64,000 nucleotides of DNA from Gemmatimonas sp. UBA7669 (GCF_002483225.1 NZ_DLHL01000011.1:1-64000), one strand, 5' to 3'; positions 53,486-62,509 are shown, counted from the stretch's first letter. Program-made: numbers and translations. The notes: generated by a model not told the origin, from the letters alone.

Positions 53486-56400
53486 ATGCTCCCTCGCCTT
53501 AGGGCTCTGTTCGTCCTGCTGGTCGCCATCGCCCCCGCAGTTTCACAGGCCCAGTCACGGCCTGGGCAGATCGATGACGCCGCGTATGTGGGATATGGAC
53601 GACGCGACGGCCTGCCGGACGCACCGGTACTGAGCCTGCGCCTCGAACGCAGCGGGCATCTCGTGGCCGGAAGCAGTCAGGGTGTATACCGCTTCAACGG
53701 ACGGAGTTGGCAAGCCGAGTCGCTGCCCCCGATGGTGTCCCGCCGCGAATACCGCGATGTCCTGGAGGGGCCCGGCGATGTGCGCTACTACGTGCACACG
53801 TTCGGCGTCGTGTTGCGCCGCGGCACGGCATGGGAACGCGCCGACACGCTTGAGACCGACGTTGCGCCCATCTACTCCGCGACGCTCTGGCGCGAGGCCA
53901 ATGGCCAGAGTGCACTCATTGTCGGCGCACGGGGCGGCGTGTTTCGTTGGCGCGAGACAACAGGTTTCGATCGACTACCGCTGCCCGCTGGCATGCCGGC
54001 ACTCGATGCGATGGTCGACGCGGCCCCGGGTGCACAAAGCCGCGGCGACGTGTTGTGGGTTGGCACGCGCGGTGGCGGCGTGGCGCGTCTCGAGGACGGA
54101 GCCTGGACACATTGGGACGCTGACGATGGCCTTGGTGCGCTCACCATCGAGCACGTGGCGGCAGCGCCCGCTGGTGATCGCGTGCAGGCGATTGTGGCCA
54201 CACAGGCGGGCGCCTTTGTGCTGGAGGACAATCGCTGGCAGGCCATCGGGCCGCAGCAACATCTCGCGCGCGCCCTGCGCATCCTCGTGAACGGGCGCGG
54301 CGAGACCTGGCTGGGCGCGCTGAGCGGCGAACTCTATCGTGGCATCGATGGACAGGCGTTCACGCTGGTGGAGCTGAGCGGACGCACGCGTGGCTCGCGG
54401 GCGCAGGTATTGCGCGCAATCGCCCATGAACGGGACCGCGTGACGGTCTACGCGGGCTTCCGCAGCGGATCGCTGTTGCGCTTTCAACTCGGCGGGGCCG
54501 GCCGTCTGGTGGTGCCGCCGCAGTGGATCGGTCATCCGGTGACGGCACTCGCGCGCACCCGCGGGGTTGGCGAGAGCGGCTTCTGGAGTTGGATGCTTGG
54601 AGTGGGCGCGGTGCAGTTGCCCGACCTGCGTACACTCGGCGCCGACAACGTGTTTCTCGAAGGCGGCGATGGCCGAGTGCGCATCCTGCCCACACGCAAC
54701 GGACGGCAACGCCTGCTGCTGTCGGTGGAGTGGCGCCTCTTCGAATATGCCGCGGGCACCTGGCGCCGCCTCAACGGCCTTGGCCCGGGCGACTATATCC
54801 ACGGTCTGCTGGAAATGCCGACCCCCGGCGGCGTCACACGGCCCGTGGTCATCGGCACGGGCGGCGCGTGGATCGTCGGCGACAGCGATCAGCTCACGCC
54901 CTGGGAGGGTTTTCCGGTCGACATCATCAGCGTGAACGTCGACACGGCTCGCACACCCAACGCCGATGGTTCGCCACATCTGTCCGTGCTGGCCATCACC
55001 CGACAAGGCGTGATGCATCGCTTCGATGGAGCGCGATGGACGCGGCCGGACGTGCCACCGCGCCCGGGCCAGTCGTTCATCCGGGCCAGTACCGCGGTGC
55101 GCCTGGCCTCCGGTGAGCATGTGCTGGTGCTGGGGACGGGTGAGGGCCTCGAGGCACTGTGCTTCGCGGGCGGTACCCGACGCTGGAAACGTCTCGACGC
55201 GGATGGGTTGTGGACGGTGGCCGGCCGCGAGGTGCTGGACCTCGCCAGTCTGCCCGATGGCCGCGTGGCTGTTGCCACGGGTGACGGTCTGCAGATTCTC
55301 GATCTCGGCGCATCCATGAACGAGCCGGAACGCATCGTGACGTCGTTCACCGATGCCGATGGATTGCCTCATGCCTTTGTCTCGACCATCGGCGGCATCG
55401 ACGACCAGGAGCGTCTGTGGGTTGGCACCACGCTCGGCGCTGGTGTCATTCCCCTGCGCGCCATGAACATGGAGCGAGCACCGCCACGATTGCTTGGGGT
55501 CGATATTCGCAACGGAGCGGGCCAACCCATCGCTGACGGCGACCGCGTGGCGGCCGATGAAGCGCGCCTCGATCTCACCGCCTACGCCACGTCGTACCAT
55601 CGCGATCTCGACTTGCGCTATCAGGTGGAGCTCGATGGCGTGCTGCTGCACCGTGCGCCGTGGACTGACCGCACCACGCATACACAGCTCACGCTGCCCA
55701 CCGGACCGCACGTGCTGCGCGTGCAGGTCATGGACTTTGAGGGACGCCGCTCGCCGGTGTTCGAGCGTCGATTCAGCGTCCTGCCACCGCTGTGGCGATC
55801 GCCTGGCGCCGTGCTGGGTTATGGCGTGCTGTTCTTTGGGACGTGGCTGGGCATTCTGCGCTGGCGCACGCGCACGGCGCAACGCCGCGTGCGTGATGCC
55901 GAAGCCAATGAACGGCGCCTGTCCATCAGCGAGGAGCGGTTTCGACGTCTGTTCGAAGACGGGGTGAACCCGCAGCTCCTCGTGCTCGACGGCGTGGTGT
56001 GGAAGGCCAACGCCGCCGCGCAGCAACTGCTGGCGCAGGACGGGTCGCTGGCCGGCACCCGTGTCGAGCTGTTGCTTCCCGTTGCCGACGGCCTGCCTGG
56101 TGGCATGGCCGAGGGGCCATCGTCCGACGTGTGGCGCCGGGAACTGGTGGGGCGGACCACGCAGGGCGAACCGCTGCCGCTCGACGTCCGGCGCACACGC
56201 ATTCCCCTCGACGAAGGCACCCTCGAGCACCTCGAGTTGCAGGACCTGCGGGAGCGGGAGCGCCTGGCGCGTGAGCGGCGCGAACTCGAGGCCCATGTAC
56301 GCGAAACGCAGCGTCTCGAATCGGTGGGGACGCTGGCCGGTGGTGTCGCGCACGATTTCAACAACCTGCTCACGGTCATCCAGAGCAACGCCGAGCTGGC

Positions 56401-57451
56401 CACGCACGAAGTGCAGCAGGCGGCAGCGTCCGTACCGGCAGCGGCCGACGCGCTACGGCAGATTCTGGTAGCCAGCCGCCGCGCGCGCGAAGTGGTGCGT
56501 CAGATTCTCACCTTCAGCCGCAAGACGCCGCCGCGGCGCAGCGACATTCACATGCGGACGCTGCTGGACGAGACGCTCACGTTGCTGCGCGCCACCATTC
56601 CGTCCACCATCACCCTCACAGTGGACGATCACGCTGGCGACGCCTGGGTTCCGGGTGACGCCACGCAACTGCAGCAAGTCCTGCTCAACCTCTGTGCAAA
56701 CGCCGAACACGCCATGCGGGCCACGCAGGGCGGCGTACTCACCGTTTCGCTCAAGTGGGCAGACCGTGACTCGCAACTCCCGAACGGGCACCCGAACGCG
56801 CACCCGGACGAGCAGGCCACGCTGGTGCTGGCCGTGCACGACACCGGCAGCGGCATGACTGATGACGTACGGGCGCGCGCCTTTGAGCCGTTCTACACCA
56901 CCAAACCCGTTGGCGAGGGCACGGGCCTCGGACTCAGCGTGCTGCACGGTATTGTCGGTGCGCATGGCGGTGACGTGTCGCTGCAGTCCGTGCCCGGTGG
57001 CGGTACCACGGTCACGGTGCGTTTGCCCGCGCACCGCCGCAACCCGGCGGCCAGTGGCCCGCTGACGCCCGCTTCCACTGACCGGGTCGGTGCACGTCGG
57101 CGCGTACTCGTCGTGGACGACGAGCCAGCCATTGCACAGGTGCTGCAACGCACGCTCACCCGTCGCGAGTTTGTGGTGGAAACGGCCAGCAACGGCGCGG
57201 AGGCGCTCGCACGTCTGGAACGGCTCCCGGACATCGATGTGCTGGTGACCGACCACACGATGCCGGTCATGACGGGCGCTGAGCTCATCACGCGACTGCG
57301 CGAGTCGGGCAATGCCTGTCCCGTCGTGCTCATGTCCGGCTTTGGAGCGGTCATCAGCGACGAGCATCTCGCGCCGTATGCCGATGTGCAGCGACTCGAC
57401 AAGCCGTTCGCCACCGATGAGCTCGTGCGGCTCATTGCCGGGAGCGCGTAG
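53486..57451 (+). CDS. Hybrid two-component system histidine kinase/response regulator with propeller sensor
   Basis: 1321 residues. A signal peptide (LRALFVLLVAIAPAVSQAQ) precedes a large periplasmic region of two-component propeller repeats (for example DGLPDAPVLSLRLERSGHLVAGSSQGVYRF and DGLGALTIEHVAAA...LWVGT). It continues with a Y_Y_Y-type beta-sandwich before a membrane helix near residues 769-795. In the cytoplasm come a PAS-like region, the phospho-accepting H956 in GGVAHDFNNLL, the HATPase N/G boxes (NLCANAEHAMR, DTGSGM, GEGTGLGLSVLHGI), and a receiver domain with D1256 (VTDHTMP). There is no DNA-binding output domain, unlike the SusCD-linked hybrids of Bacteroides, so the phosphate must pass on to a partner. 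Two earlier starts are possible (53402, 53426). Confidence 0.92.
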   Translation: MLPRLRALFVLLVAIAPAVSQAQSRPGQIDDAAYVGYGRRDGLPDAPVLSLRLERSGHLVAGSSQGVYRFNGRSWQAESLPPMVSRREYRDVLEGPGDVRYYVHTFGVVLRRGTAWERADTLETDVAPIYSATLWREANGQSALIVGARGGVFRWRETTGFDRLPLPAGMPALDAMVDAAPGAQSRGDVLWVGTRGGGVARLEDGAWTHWDADDGLGALTIEHVAAAPAGDRVQAIVATQAGAFVLEDNRWQAIGPQQHLARALRILVNGRGETWLGALSGELYRGIDGQAFTLVELSGRTRGSRAQVLRAIAHERDRVTVYAGFRSGSLLRFQLGGAGRLVVPPQWIGHPVTALARTRGVGESGFWSWMLGVGAVQLPDLRTLGADNVFLEGGDGRVRILPTRNGRQRLLLSVEWRLFEYAAGTWRRLNGLGPGDYIHGLLEMPTPGGVTRPVVIGTGGAWIVGDSDQLTPWEGFPVDIISVNVDTARTPNADGSPHLSVLAITRQGVMHRFDGARWTRPDVPPRPGQSFIRASTAVRLASGEHVLVLGTGEGLEALCFAGGTRRWKRLDADGLWTVAGREVLDLASLPDGRVAVATGDGLQILDLGASMNEPERIVTSFTDADGLPHAFVSTIGGIDDQERLWVGTTLGAGVIPLRAMNMERAPPRLLGVDIRNGAGQPIADGDRVAADEARLDLTAYATSYHRDLDLRYQVELDGVLLHRAPWTDRTTHTQLTLPTGPHVLRVQVMDFEGRRSPVFERRFSVLPPLWRSPGAVLGYGVLFFGTWLGILRWRTRTAQRRVRDAEANERRLSISEERFRRLFEDGVNPQLLVLDGVVWKANAAAQQLLAQDGSLAGTRVELLLPVADGLPGGMAEGPSSDVWRRELVGRTTQGEPLPLDVRRTRIPLDEGTLEHLELQDLRERERLARERRELEAHVRETQRLESVGTLAGGVAHDFNNLLTVIQSNAELATHEVQQAAASVPAAADALRQILVASRRAREVVRQILTFSRKTPPRRSDIHMRTLLDETLTLLRATIPSTITLTVDDHAGDAWVPGDATQLQQVLLNLCANAEHAMRATQGGVLTVSLKWADRDSQLPNGHPNAHPDEQATLVLAVHDTGSGMTDDVRARAFEPFYTTKPVGEGTGLGLSVLHGIVGAHGGDVSLQSVPGGGTTVTVRLPAHRRNPAASGPLTPASTDRVGARRRVLVVDDEPAIAQVLQRTLTRREFVVETASNGAEALARLERLPDIDVLVTDHTMPVMTGAELITRLRESGNACPVVLMSGFGAVISDEHLAPYADVQRLDKPFATDELVRLIAGSA

Positions 57452-57463
57452 GCGCCGCCGCGG

Positions 57464-57955
57464 TCAGTCCAGCGGGGTGATGCCCGAGATCACATAGACC
57501 ACGTCGCCATCAGCAATACGCGACGGCGCGTAGAATGCGGCGCGGGTGGGAAACCCCAGGCGACTGTCGAAGCTGAGCTCCACGCGCTCGTAGAAGTCTG
57601 AGCGCAGCGCGTCGCGAATGCGCGGGAAGAGACTGTCCACCACCACACGGCTCGACCAGAACTGTGGTTCGATGGGCGTGCCATCGACGCGGCGCACGTC
57701 CACAATGGTACTGCCGTGCACCGTCACCAGCGCCGGCTGTACCATCTCCCGCAGACAGAAGCACTCTTTGGCCGCCACCATGCGGTAGTTGCGGAAGCCG
57801 CGCTGCTTCCACAGCAGTTCGGCGCGCTCGAGGTCCCGCAGCTCCACCACACCGGCGGGTGGCGCATCGCTACCGCAGCCGGTGAAGGTGGACACCACCC
57901 CCAGCAGAAGCAGCGGGACCATGTGACGACGCAGGCGGGATGACAGCATACCCAT
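57464..57955 (-). CDS. DUF6174-type lipoprotein
   Basis: 163 residues. Lipobox STFTGC (cysteine 27), then ELRDLERAELLWKQRGFRNYRMVAAKECFCLREMVQPALVTVHGSTIVDVR, which matches the DUF6174 pattern with its W..RG...Y and CFC..E motifs. The function of the domain is unknown; small envelope lipoprotein. It lies 60 bp downstream of the porin gene on the same strand and may be co-transcribed. Convergent with the hybrid kinase, 12 bp apart. Confidence 0.82.
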   Translation of the reverse strand: MGMLSSRLRRHMVPLLLLGVVSTFTGCGSDAPPAGVVELRDLERAELLWKQRGFRNYRMVAAKECFCLREMVQPALVTVHGSTIVDVRRVDGTPIEPQFWSSRVVVDSLFPRIRDALRSDFYERVELSFDSRLGFPTRAAFYAPSRIADGDVVYVISGITPLD

Positions 57956-58015
57956 GCTACCCCGGCGTGACCCATTCCGTCACTGGTCTGGCAGGCCCAG
58001 GCGTCCGGGTCGCGC

Positions 58016-59329
58016 TCAGAAGTTGAACTGGGCCTGCAAACGCATGAGGCGGCCCACCTGCTCGTTGATGGGGCGCGTCTTGTCTTCGAAGCGCCGATCG
58101 CCCTGGTACCACGCGGCCACCAGCTCGAAGTTGGCATGAGGCTGCCACTCGACGCCGAACTCCACGTCGTTCACGTCGTAGCTGCGGGCATCGCGCTCGT
58201 GCTTTTTGCCCCCATCGTACACCTGGTATCGCACGAAGGGCGACCAGACCTGCGTACGCGCCCGGTGCTGCCAGGTGACGGTGACGAAGCCACCCCGGAG
58301 AGACTGCGTTTCGATGCTGTCCGTCGCGGGATTGTACTCCGGGCCACGGCCCACGTTGTACTCGGCCAAAACACCCAGCGGCTGTGGCGCGATGGCCAGC
58401 GTGGCCAGCACCCGTTCGTCGCGGTAATCCCAGTCGGCGCGCCCCTTCACACCGGCGGTTCGCTGATCGGGGGTGATGCGATACATGCCCGTGTAGGCGG
58501 CCACTGAGGGCTCGATGATCTGTCCGCGCACCAGGAAGGGATAGGTGACACGCGCCACCACATGCTGATTGTCGTTGGCCTCGGCCCGGTTGGCCGTCTG
58601 GCCATTGTAGACGCCTACGGTGACGACCCCATAGTCGCCGCTACCCTTGAGATTGTCGTTGACCAGATGCGCGAACCGCTCACGCACCACGCGCGGCGCC
58701 CACATGAAGAACACACCGAGGTCGCGCTCATTGGCGTTGGCGCTGTTCGTACCGTCGGCGCGATCGAGCGGCAGTCGGTTCTGACTGCTTTGCATGTTCT
58801 CGAAGCTGAACGGCACCTTGCTTTGCCCGACGCGCAGACGGAACTCGTTGGCCTTGTCGAGGCCCAGGTCCACGTACCAGTCACGCAGTTGCGCGATGTT
58901 GCCCGTGGTGCCGGCCGAGGAAGCGAAATCGGGTTGCAGGTAGATGAACACCTGCGGGTGCACGTACCCCTGAAAGATGATGCGCGCCCGACGAATGAAG
59001 AACCCGCCGTTCTCCCCCCAACTGCGGTCACACTGCTCGCACTGCAACTGGGGGTTGTTCTCGAGCAGCCGGTTGTAGCGGACCTGCCCATAGCCGCGGA
59101 TGCGAATGTTTTCGTACCAGGCCTTGGCCTTCGCCGGCTTGGCCTGCGCGGCCACCGTGGTGTCAGTCCTGGCTCCCTGGCTCTGCCCTTGCGCCGTGGT
59201 CTGGGCGCGCAGGTGTGCCGGTTGCACCAACCCGGTTACGGTGATCGCGATGGCGAGCACGGCTGGCCGGAGCAGCCCCATGGGCTGTTTGGAGTTCAGG
59301 AGGAGCGGAGTCGAGCGCTTGCGGATCAT
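58016..59329 (-). CDS. OprO/OprP-type porin (phosphate-selective porin family)
   Basis: 437 residues. After a signal peptide (AVLAIAITVTGLVQPAHLRAQ) and a polar linker, the beta-barrel starts with IRIRGYGQVRYNRL. FFIRRARIIFQGYVHPQVFIYLQPDFA and LRDWYVDLGLDKANEFRLRVGQSKVPFSFENMQSSQNRLPLDRAD match the OprO/P family, and the chain ends in the C-terminal Phe (QAQFNF) needed for outer-membrane insertion. Two cysteines (CEQCDRSW) near residue 95 are unusual in a porin loop. Phosphate or polyphosphate uptake is the family role, but family members in this phylum may carry other anions. ATG 59329 was preferred to the in-frame GTG at 59335. Confidence 0.9.
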   Translation of the reverse strand: MIRKRSTPLLLNSKQPMGLLRPAVLAIAITVTGLVQPAHLRAQTTAQGQSQGARTDTTVAAQAKPAKAKAWYENIRIRGYGQVRYNRLLENNPQLQCEQCDRSWGENGGFFIRRARIIFQGYVHPQVFIYLQPDFASSAGTTGNIAQLRDWYVDLGLDKANEFRLRVGQSKVPFSFENMQSSQNRLPLDRADGTNSANANERDLGVFFMWAPRVVRERFAHLVNDNLKGSGDYGVVTVGVYNGQTANRAEANDNQHVVARVTYPFLVRGQIIEPSVAAYTGMYRITPDQRTAGVKGRADWDYRDERVLATLAIAPQPLGVLAEYNVGRGPEYNPATDSIETQSLRGGFVTVTWQHRARTQVWSPFVRYQVYDGGKKHERDARSYDVNDVEFGVEWQPHANFELVAAWYQGDRRFEDKTRPINEQVGRLMRLQAQFNF

Positions 59330-59380
59330 GGCCACGGTTTGAGGTCGGTCACCGATTCACCGGCGTACTGCGACCGAACC

Positions 59381-59449
59381 GTAACGGACCGTTACACACA
59401 AATGGCTTGCGTGACAGGTCCGTTACACAGCCGTGGACGGTCCGTTGCA
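59381..59449. promoter_or_regulatory. Repeated operator-like sites upstream of the porin
   Basis: Three copies of GGWCCGTTRCA at 59386, 59417 and 59439 (spacings 31 and 22 bp). The first is part of a near-perfect palindrome GTAACGGACCGTTAC at 59381-59395. The sites lie 50-120 bp upstream of the porin start. A regulator binding on one face of the helix is likely; which one (Pho-type or other) is unknown. Confidence 0.55.
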
Positions 59450-59472
59450 GAAGGCCGGACCTGCCAACGACA

Positions 59473-59515
59473 AACGGGCGATCCAGCGGTCATAGTGACC
59501 GACAGATCGCCCGTT
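59473..59515 (-). terminator. Terminator hairpin of the 62109-59530 gene set
   Basis: AACGGGCGAT (59473-59482) pairs perfectly with ATCGCCCGTT (59506-59515), with a second short stem GGTCA/TGACC inside the loop. It lies 14 bp after the stop at 59530 and is followed by TTTGTCGTT on the minus strand. Confidence 0.65.
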
Positions 59516-59529
59516 CTGTAACGCCCGAC

Positions 59530-59970
59530 TCAGCTCTTGAGATACGCCTGCACGCGCTTGCGGAATCGCTCGGCCAGCAGGCGACCCATGTCGCACTCCG
59601 TGGCCACCCATTCGGCGTTGCGCAGGGCCACCGGATTGCCCGAGGCCTCACGATAGCCGGCCAGCCAGGGCTCGACCCGCGTGAAGAGCAGGATGCCTTC
59701 GCCGTTGTTGCTCTCCAGCAGATAGTCGGCGTTCACGATGCCGTGCCGCGCCATGGCGTAGGCCATCTCCCAGTACGAGAACACCTGTCGGAAGGCGGCG
59801 TTGAGCGGATGGTCAGGGGCCATCACCGCCATGACGTCGTCGAGACTGCGCGGGAGAAAGTTGGCCACGAGCGCCCGCCGCGATTCGCGCATGACCGCCT
59901 CGCGGCGGAGCTCATAGAGTTTGAGGACCAGCTCGGCGTCGTGGTGATCCGGATGTTTCTTGCGTGACAC
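59530..59970 (-). CDS. Conserved-looking protein of unknown function
   Basis: 146 residues, GTG start, no signal peptide or membrane helix, so it is cytoplasmic. Mostly helical: basic N-terminus MSRKKHPDHHDAELVLKLYELRREAVMRESR, then LDDVMAVMAPDHPLNAAFRQVFSYWEMAYAMARHGIVNADYLLES, and a C-terminal ECDMGRLLAERFRKRVQAYLKS. I do not recognise the family; the composition is that of a folded helical protein, not a repeat artefact. It is 25 bp downstream of the esterase-like gene and followed by a strong hairpin. Confidence 0.75.
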   Translation of the reverse strand: MSRKKHPDHHDAELVLKLYELRREAVMRESRRALVANFLPRSLDDVMAVMAPDHPLNAAFRQVFSYWEMAYAMARHGIVNADYLLESNNGEGILLFTRVEPWLAGYREASGNPVALRNAEWVATECDMGRLLAERFRKRVQAYLKS

Positions 59971-59995
59971 GTTCAGCGAGGGGTAAGGGTGGAAG

Positions 59996-61726
59996 TCAGT
60001 AGCGCCAACTCAGCGTGTCCGCGCCACGGGGCGCACGGGCACGCATGCGATCGAGAATGCGCGGGATGTACATCTGGTGATAGCGCAGACGCGAGTAGGC
60101 GTTGCTGCGCGTGGGGTCACCGTTCCAGCAATGTTCCGCACGATCTCCGTAGAGAATTTCCCCGGTCCACTTCGGGTTGCTGGTGGAGCGCAGAAACTCC
60201 TCGGTGAGATACACGGCGTTGTTGAGGTAGTAGTTGTCCATGTCGCCCACGTAGATGTTGATCTTGTCGTGGACCTTGGGCCCGAGCGTGTTCCAATCGC
60301 GCCGCAGGATGTAGGACAGGTCGTAGTTGTCGCGCCAGTAGCGGGCGACGGCGGTGTCGATCACCCCGGTTTTCTTGTCCCAGATGGGCTTGGGGTAGCC
60401 GTCAGGCCCCATGGGCGAGTAGGTGGCCTGCCAGATGTCCCATTGATCGCCGCTGCGCCCCTTGCTGCCCAGCGCGGCCTCGCGGCGATTGGCTTCCTCC
60501 ATGGTGTTGCGCACCTGACCGAGCCAATTGCGCTGGCCCGGACGCGGCGTGCGCCGCCACGGCCCTTCGGCAAAGTAGGCGTTGCGATCTTCGTAGAGGT
60601 TGAAGACCGTGTTGGCGCGGAAATCAATGGGATCGGGACACGCGATGTAGGCGCCGTTGAATTCGTCGGGATAGAACACCTGCACCGCCATGGCTTCCCA
60701 GCCACCCGTGCTGCCGCCGTAGGTGATGCGCGCCCACCCCTGACCGATGCCGCGAAAACGGCGCTCAATCTCGGGGATGAGTTCGTACATGATGGCGTCG
60801 CCCCAGGGCCCCTGCGATGCGGAGTTCACCGCATACGAGTCATCGTAATAGGGCGTGGGATGACGGACTTCCATGAGCAGCACACGCGGGAAGTCCGGCC
60901 CCGTCCAGTCCTTGTAGAACTGGTGATGCAGTTCCTGCTGGATGCGATTGTAGCCGCGCAGATTGAAGCGGGCGGAGAAGTCCGGGGCCAGATTGGGATC
61001 GGGTGGTGTTTCGCGAAATCCCTCGAAGGTGGCGGGGAAATGTCCGTGATAGACCACCAGCGGGTAGCGGGCGTTGGGATGTGTATCGAAGCCCGCCGGC
61101 AGCAACACGTTGGCGCCGATGAACATGTCGCGCCCCCAGAACTTCGAGAGGCGCTCGCTACGGATGGTGACGTGCTTGATCCAGCGCGTGTCCTCTGGCG
61201 GCGCGATGGGAGCGATCTCACGCTCAAGCACGACGCGCGGGCGCATGCGTTGCCGCGCATCGAGTGTGATCCAGCGCGGCGTCGAGTAGAGATTGCCCGG
61301 CTTGCGGCTCCACTGCTGCCCCTCCCCCTTGTCGGGCGGCAGCTTGACGCTGTGGCCCGTGCTCAGGCGAAAGGTCTCGTAGCGATTGAGGACGGCCTGC
61401 ACCCAGTAGCGTCCACGCGGCAACTCACGCAGGGAAACCAGCGGATAGCCATCGGCGCGGGCGTCCACCAGCCGCGTACCGCCAGGCGCCCATCCTTCCA
61501 CATCGACACCGAACACCTGCTGCGTGGCCACGTCGTCGCTGACCTGAAAGCGTGGCTCACGGGTGCTGTCGGTGGAGATGAGCAGCAGCAATCGCCCATC
61601 GAGTGGCGTGGTGGCCTTGCCGGCTGGCAGCTGCACCTCCACCTGCACCGCCAATGGCGGGGCCGGCTGGGCGGCGAGTGCCGTGGCCTGCAGCCCGGCG
61701 ACGAGGAGGGAGAGGAATTTCGTCAT
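59996..61726 (-). CDS. Exported esterase-like alpha/beta hydrolase
   Basis: 576 residues, with a short signal peptide (FLSLLVAGLQATALAAQP). The N-terminal ~150 residues are beta-rich; the alpha/beta hydrolase core follows: RYPLVVYHGHFPATFEG as the oxyanion region, ITYGGSTGGWEAMAVQVF with the nucleophile serine in GGSTGG, and the histidine in YGDRAEHCW near the C-terminus. It belongs to the putative-esterase (esterase D-like) sort of secreted hydrolases. The substrate is unknown: an ester of a sugar or a peptide are both possible. ATG 61726 shares one base with the stop of the upstream NTF2-like gene (TGATG). Confidence 0.87.
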   Translation of the reverse strand: MTKFLSLLVAGLQATALAAQPAPPLAVQVEVQLPAGKATTPLDGRLLLLISTDSTREPRFQVSDDVATQQVFGVDVEGWAPGGTRLVDARADGYPLVSLRELPRGRYWVQAVLNRYETFRLSTGHSVKLPPDKGEGQQWSRKPGNLYSTPRWITLDARQRMRPRVVLEREIAPIAPPEDTRWIKHVTIRSERLSKFWGRDMFIGANVLLPAGFDTHPNARYPLVVYHGHFPATFEGFRETPPDPNLAPDFSARFNLRGYNRIQQELHHQFYKDWTGPDFPRVLLMEVRHPTPYYDDSYAVNSASQGPWGDAIMYELIPEIERRFRGIGQGWARITYGGSTGGWEAMAVQVFYPDEFNGAYIACPDPIDFRANTVFNLYEDRNAYFAEGPWRRTPRPGQRNWLGQVRNTMEEANRREAALGSKGRSGDQWDIWQATYSPMGPDGYPKPIWDKKTGVIDTAVARYWRDNYDLSYILRRDWNTLGPKVHDKINIYVGDMDNYYLNNAVYLTEEFLRSTSNPKWTGEILYGDRAEHCWNGDPTRSNAYSRLRYHQMYIPRILDRMRARAPRGADTLSWRY

Positions 61727-62109
61727 CACCGTTCGATGTAGGTTTCGCGCGTGATTTCCCAGCCCATGGCGCCGAGCCGCCATTCGGCGGTGTACTGCCC
61801 ATGCTGCTCACGGGTGCGCCCGCCTTGTCGCCAACGGCCAACCCACTGCCCGCGCTCGTTGGCGGTGCGGCCGTCAGCGGCGACATGTACCACCTCGGGC
61901 GAGCGCACATAGCCCCCGAATCCCCGGTCCTGCATTTGGGCTTCCCAGGCGTCCTGGTTGGCGGCACGTCCGCGCAGGAGCGGCCCGCCTGCCACTTGCA
62001 CTTCGATGTCTTCACTCATGAACGACACCACGTAGTGCGCGTCGAGTGATGCGATGGCGGCGTTGGACTGCTTGCGCAGCGCGCGAATGGTGGCGGAGAT
62101 GTCGGCCAT
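61726..62109 (-). CDS. NTF2-like protein (DUF4440/SnoaL-type)
   Basis: 127 residues, cone-shaped NTF2 fold typical of DUF4440: IRALRKQSNAAIASLDAHYVVSFMSEDIEVQVAGGPLLRGRAANQDAWEAQM at the start and REQHGQYTAEWRLGAMGWEITRETY at the end. Such domains bind small hydrophobic ligands or act as enzymes such as ketosteroid isomerase; no specific role can be assigned. It is the first gene of the set with the esterase-like gene and the unknown protein. A TATCTT hexamer ends 6 bp before the ATG, and a perfect 32-bp palindrome lies about 40 bp upstream. Confidence 0.85.
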   Translation of the reverse strand: MADISATIRALRKQSNAAIASLDAHYVVSFMSEDIEVQVAGGPLLRGRAANQDAWEAQMQDRGFGGYVRSPEVVHVAADGRTANERGQWVGRWRQGGRTREQHGQYTAEWRLGAMGWEITRETYIER

Positions 62110-62115
62110 GTCCAA

Positions 62116-62121
62116 AAGATA
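62116..62121 (-). promoter_or_regulatory. Candidate -10 (TATCTT) for a leaderless transcript
   Basis: On the minus strand it ends 6 bp before the ATG at 62109, identical in hexamer and spacing to the Xaa-Pro peptidase gene. Confidence 0.45.
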
Positions 62122-62149
62122 GCGCCGAGAACGCCATGACCGCACAGCA

Positions 62150-62181
62150 AGAAGCGCCGACTCAGCTGAGTCGGCGCTTCT
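62150..62181. repeat. Perfect 32-bp palindrome
   Basis: Sixteen-base arms with no loop: AGAAGCGCCGACTCAG followed by its exact complement. It lies upstream of the NTF2-like gene, with no T-run on either side. It may terminate the DUF5916 transcript coming from the right, or act as an operator for the gene on the left. Confidence 0.9.
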
Positions 62182-62509
62182 CTGTGCCGTCCGAGGAGGT
62201 TCGTGACGACCTGTGGTCGTGATGGCGCCTGCAGCCATCTGAGTCCCCGTTGACACCCGATTGGGCGGGCATGCAGCCCGGCCAACGGCGCGTTCCACAC
62301 TGCGGTGGAATGTTGCAGCGGGTCGATGCGCGCGGTGCCGTCTCGCTACGCCTCTTTCACCCCGAGGAATCGGGATCGATCCCCGACCCGCCGAGGCATC
62401 GTGGAGGCATCGCCCTCACTCTGCACGACCATAGTGCAACCGTTCGGGCCTTGTCGCCATAGGGGAATCCTTTACGCGACCTCGACCGCGCGACCTCCAC
62501 GTCGCTGGC
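62182..62509. other. Intergenic region without a recognisable gene
   Basis: About 330 bp between the broken DUF5916 gene and the palindrome. Plus-strand frames here lack conserved features. Contains short local inverted repeats such as GGATCGATCC, nothing decisive. Confidence 0.5.

Noticed and set aside
53975..56407. 810-codon minus-strand frame antisense to the hybrid kinase
   Set aside because: Composition is that of a shadow frame; the plus-strand gene has all kinase motifs.
60077..61741. 554-codon plus-strand frame antisense to the esterase-like gene
   Set aside because: No recognisable domains; opposite strand carries the GGSTGG nucleophile motif and a signal peptide.
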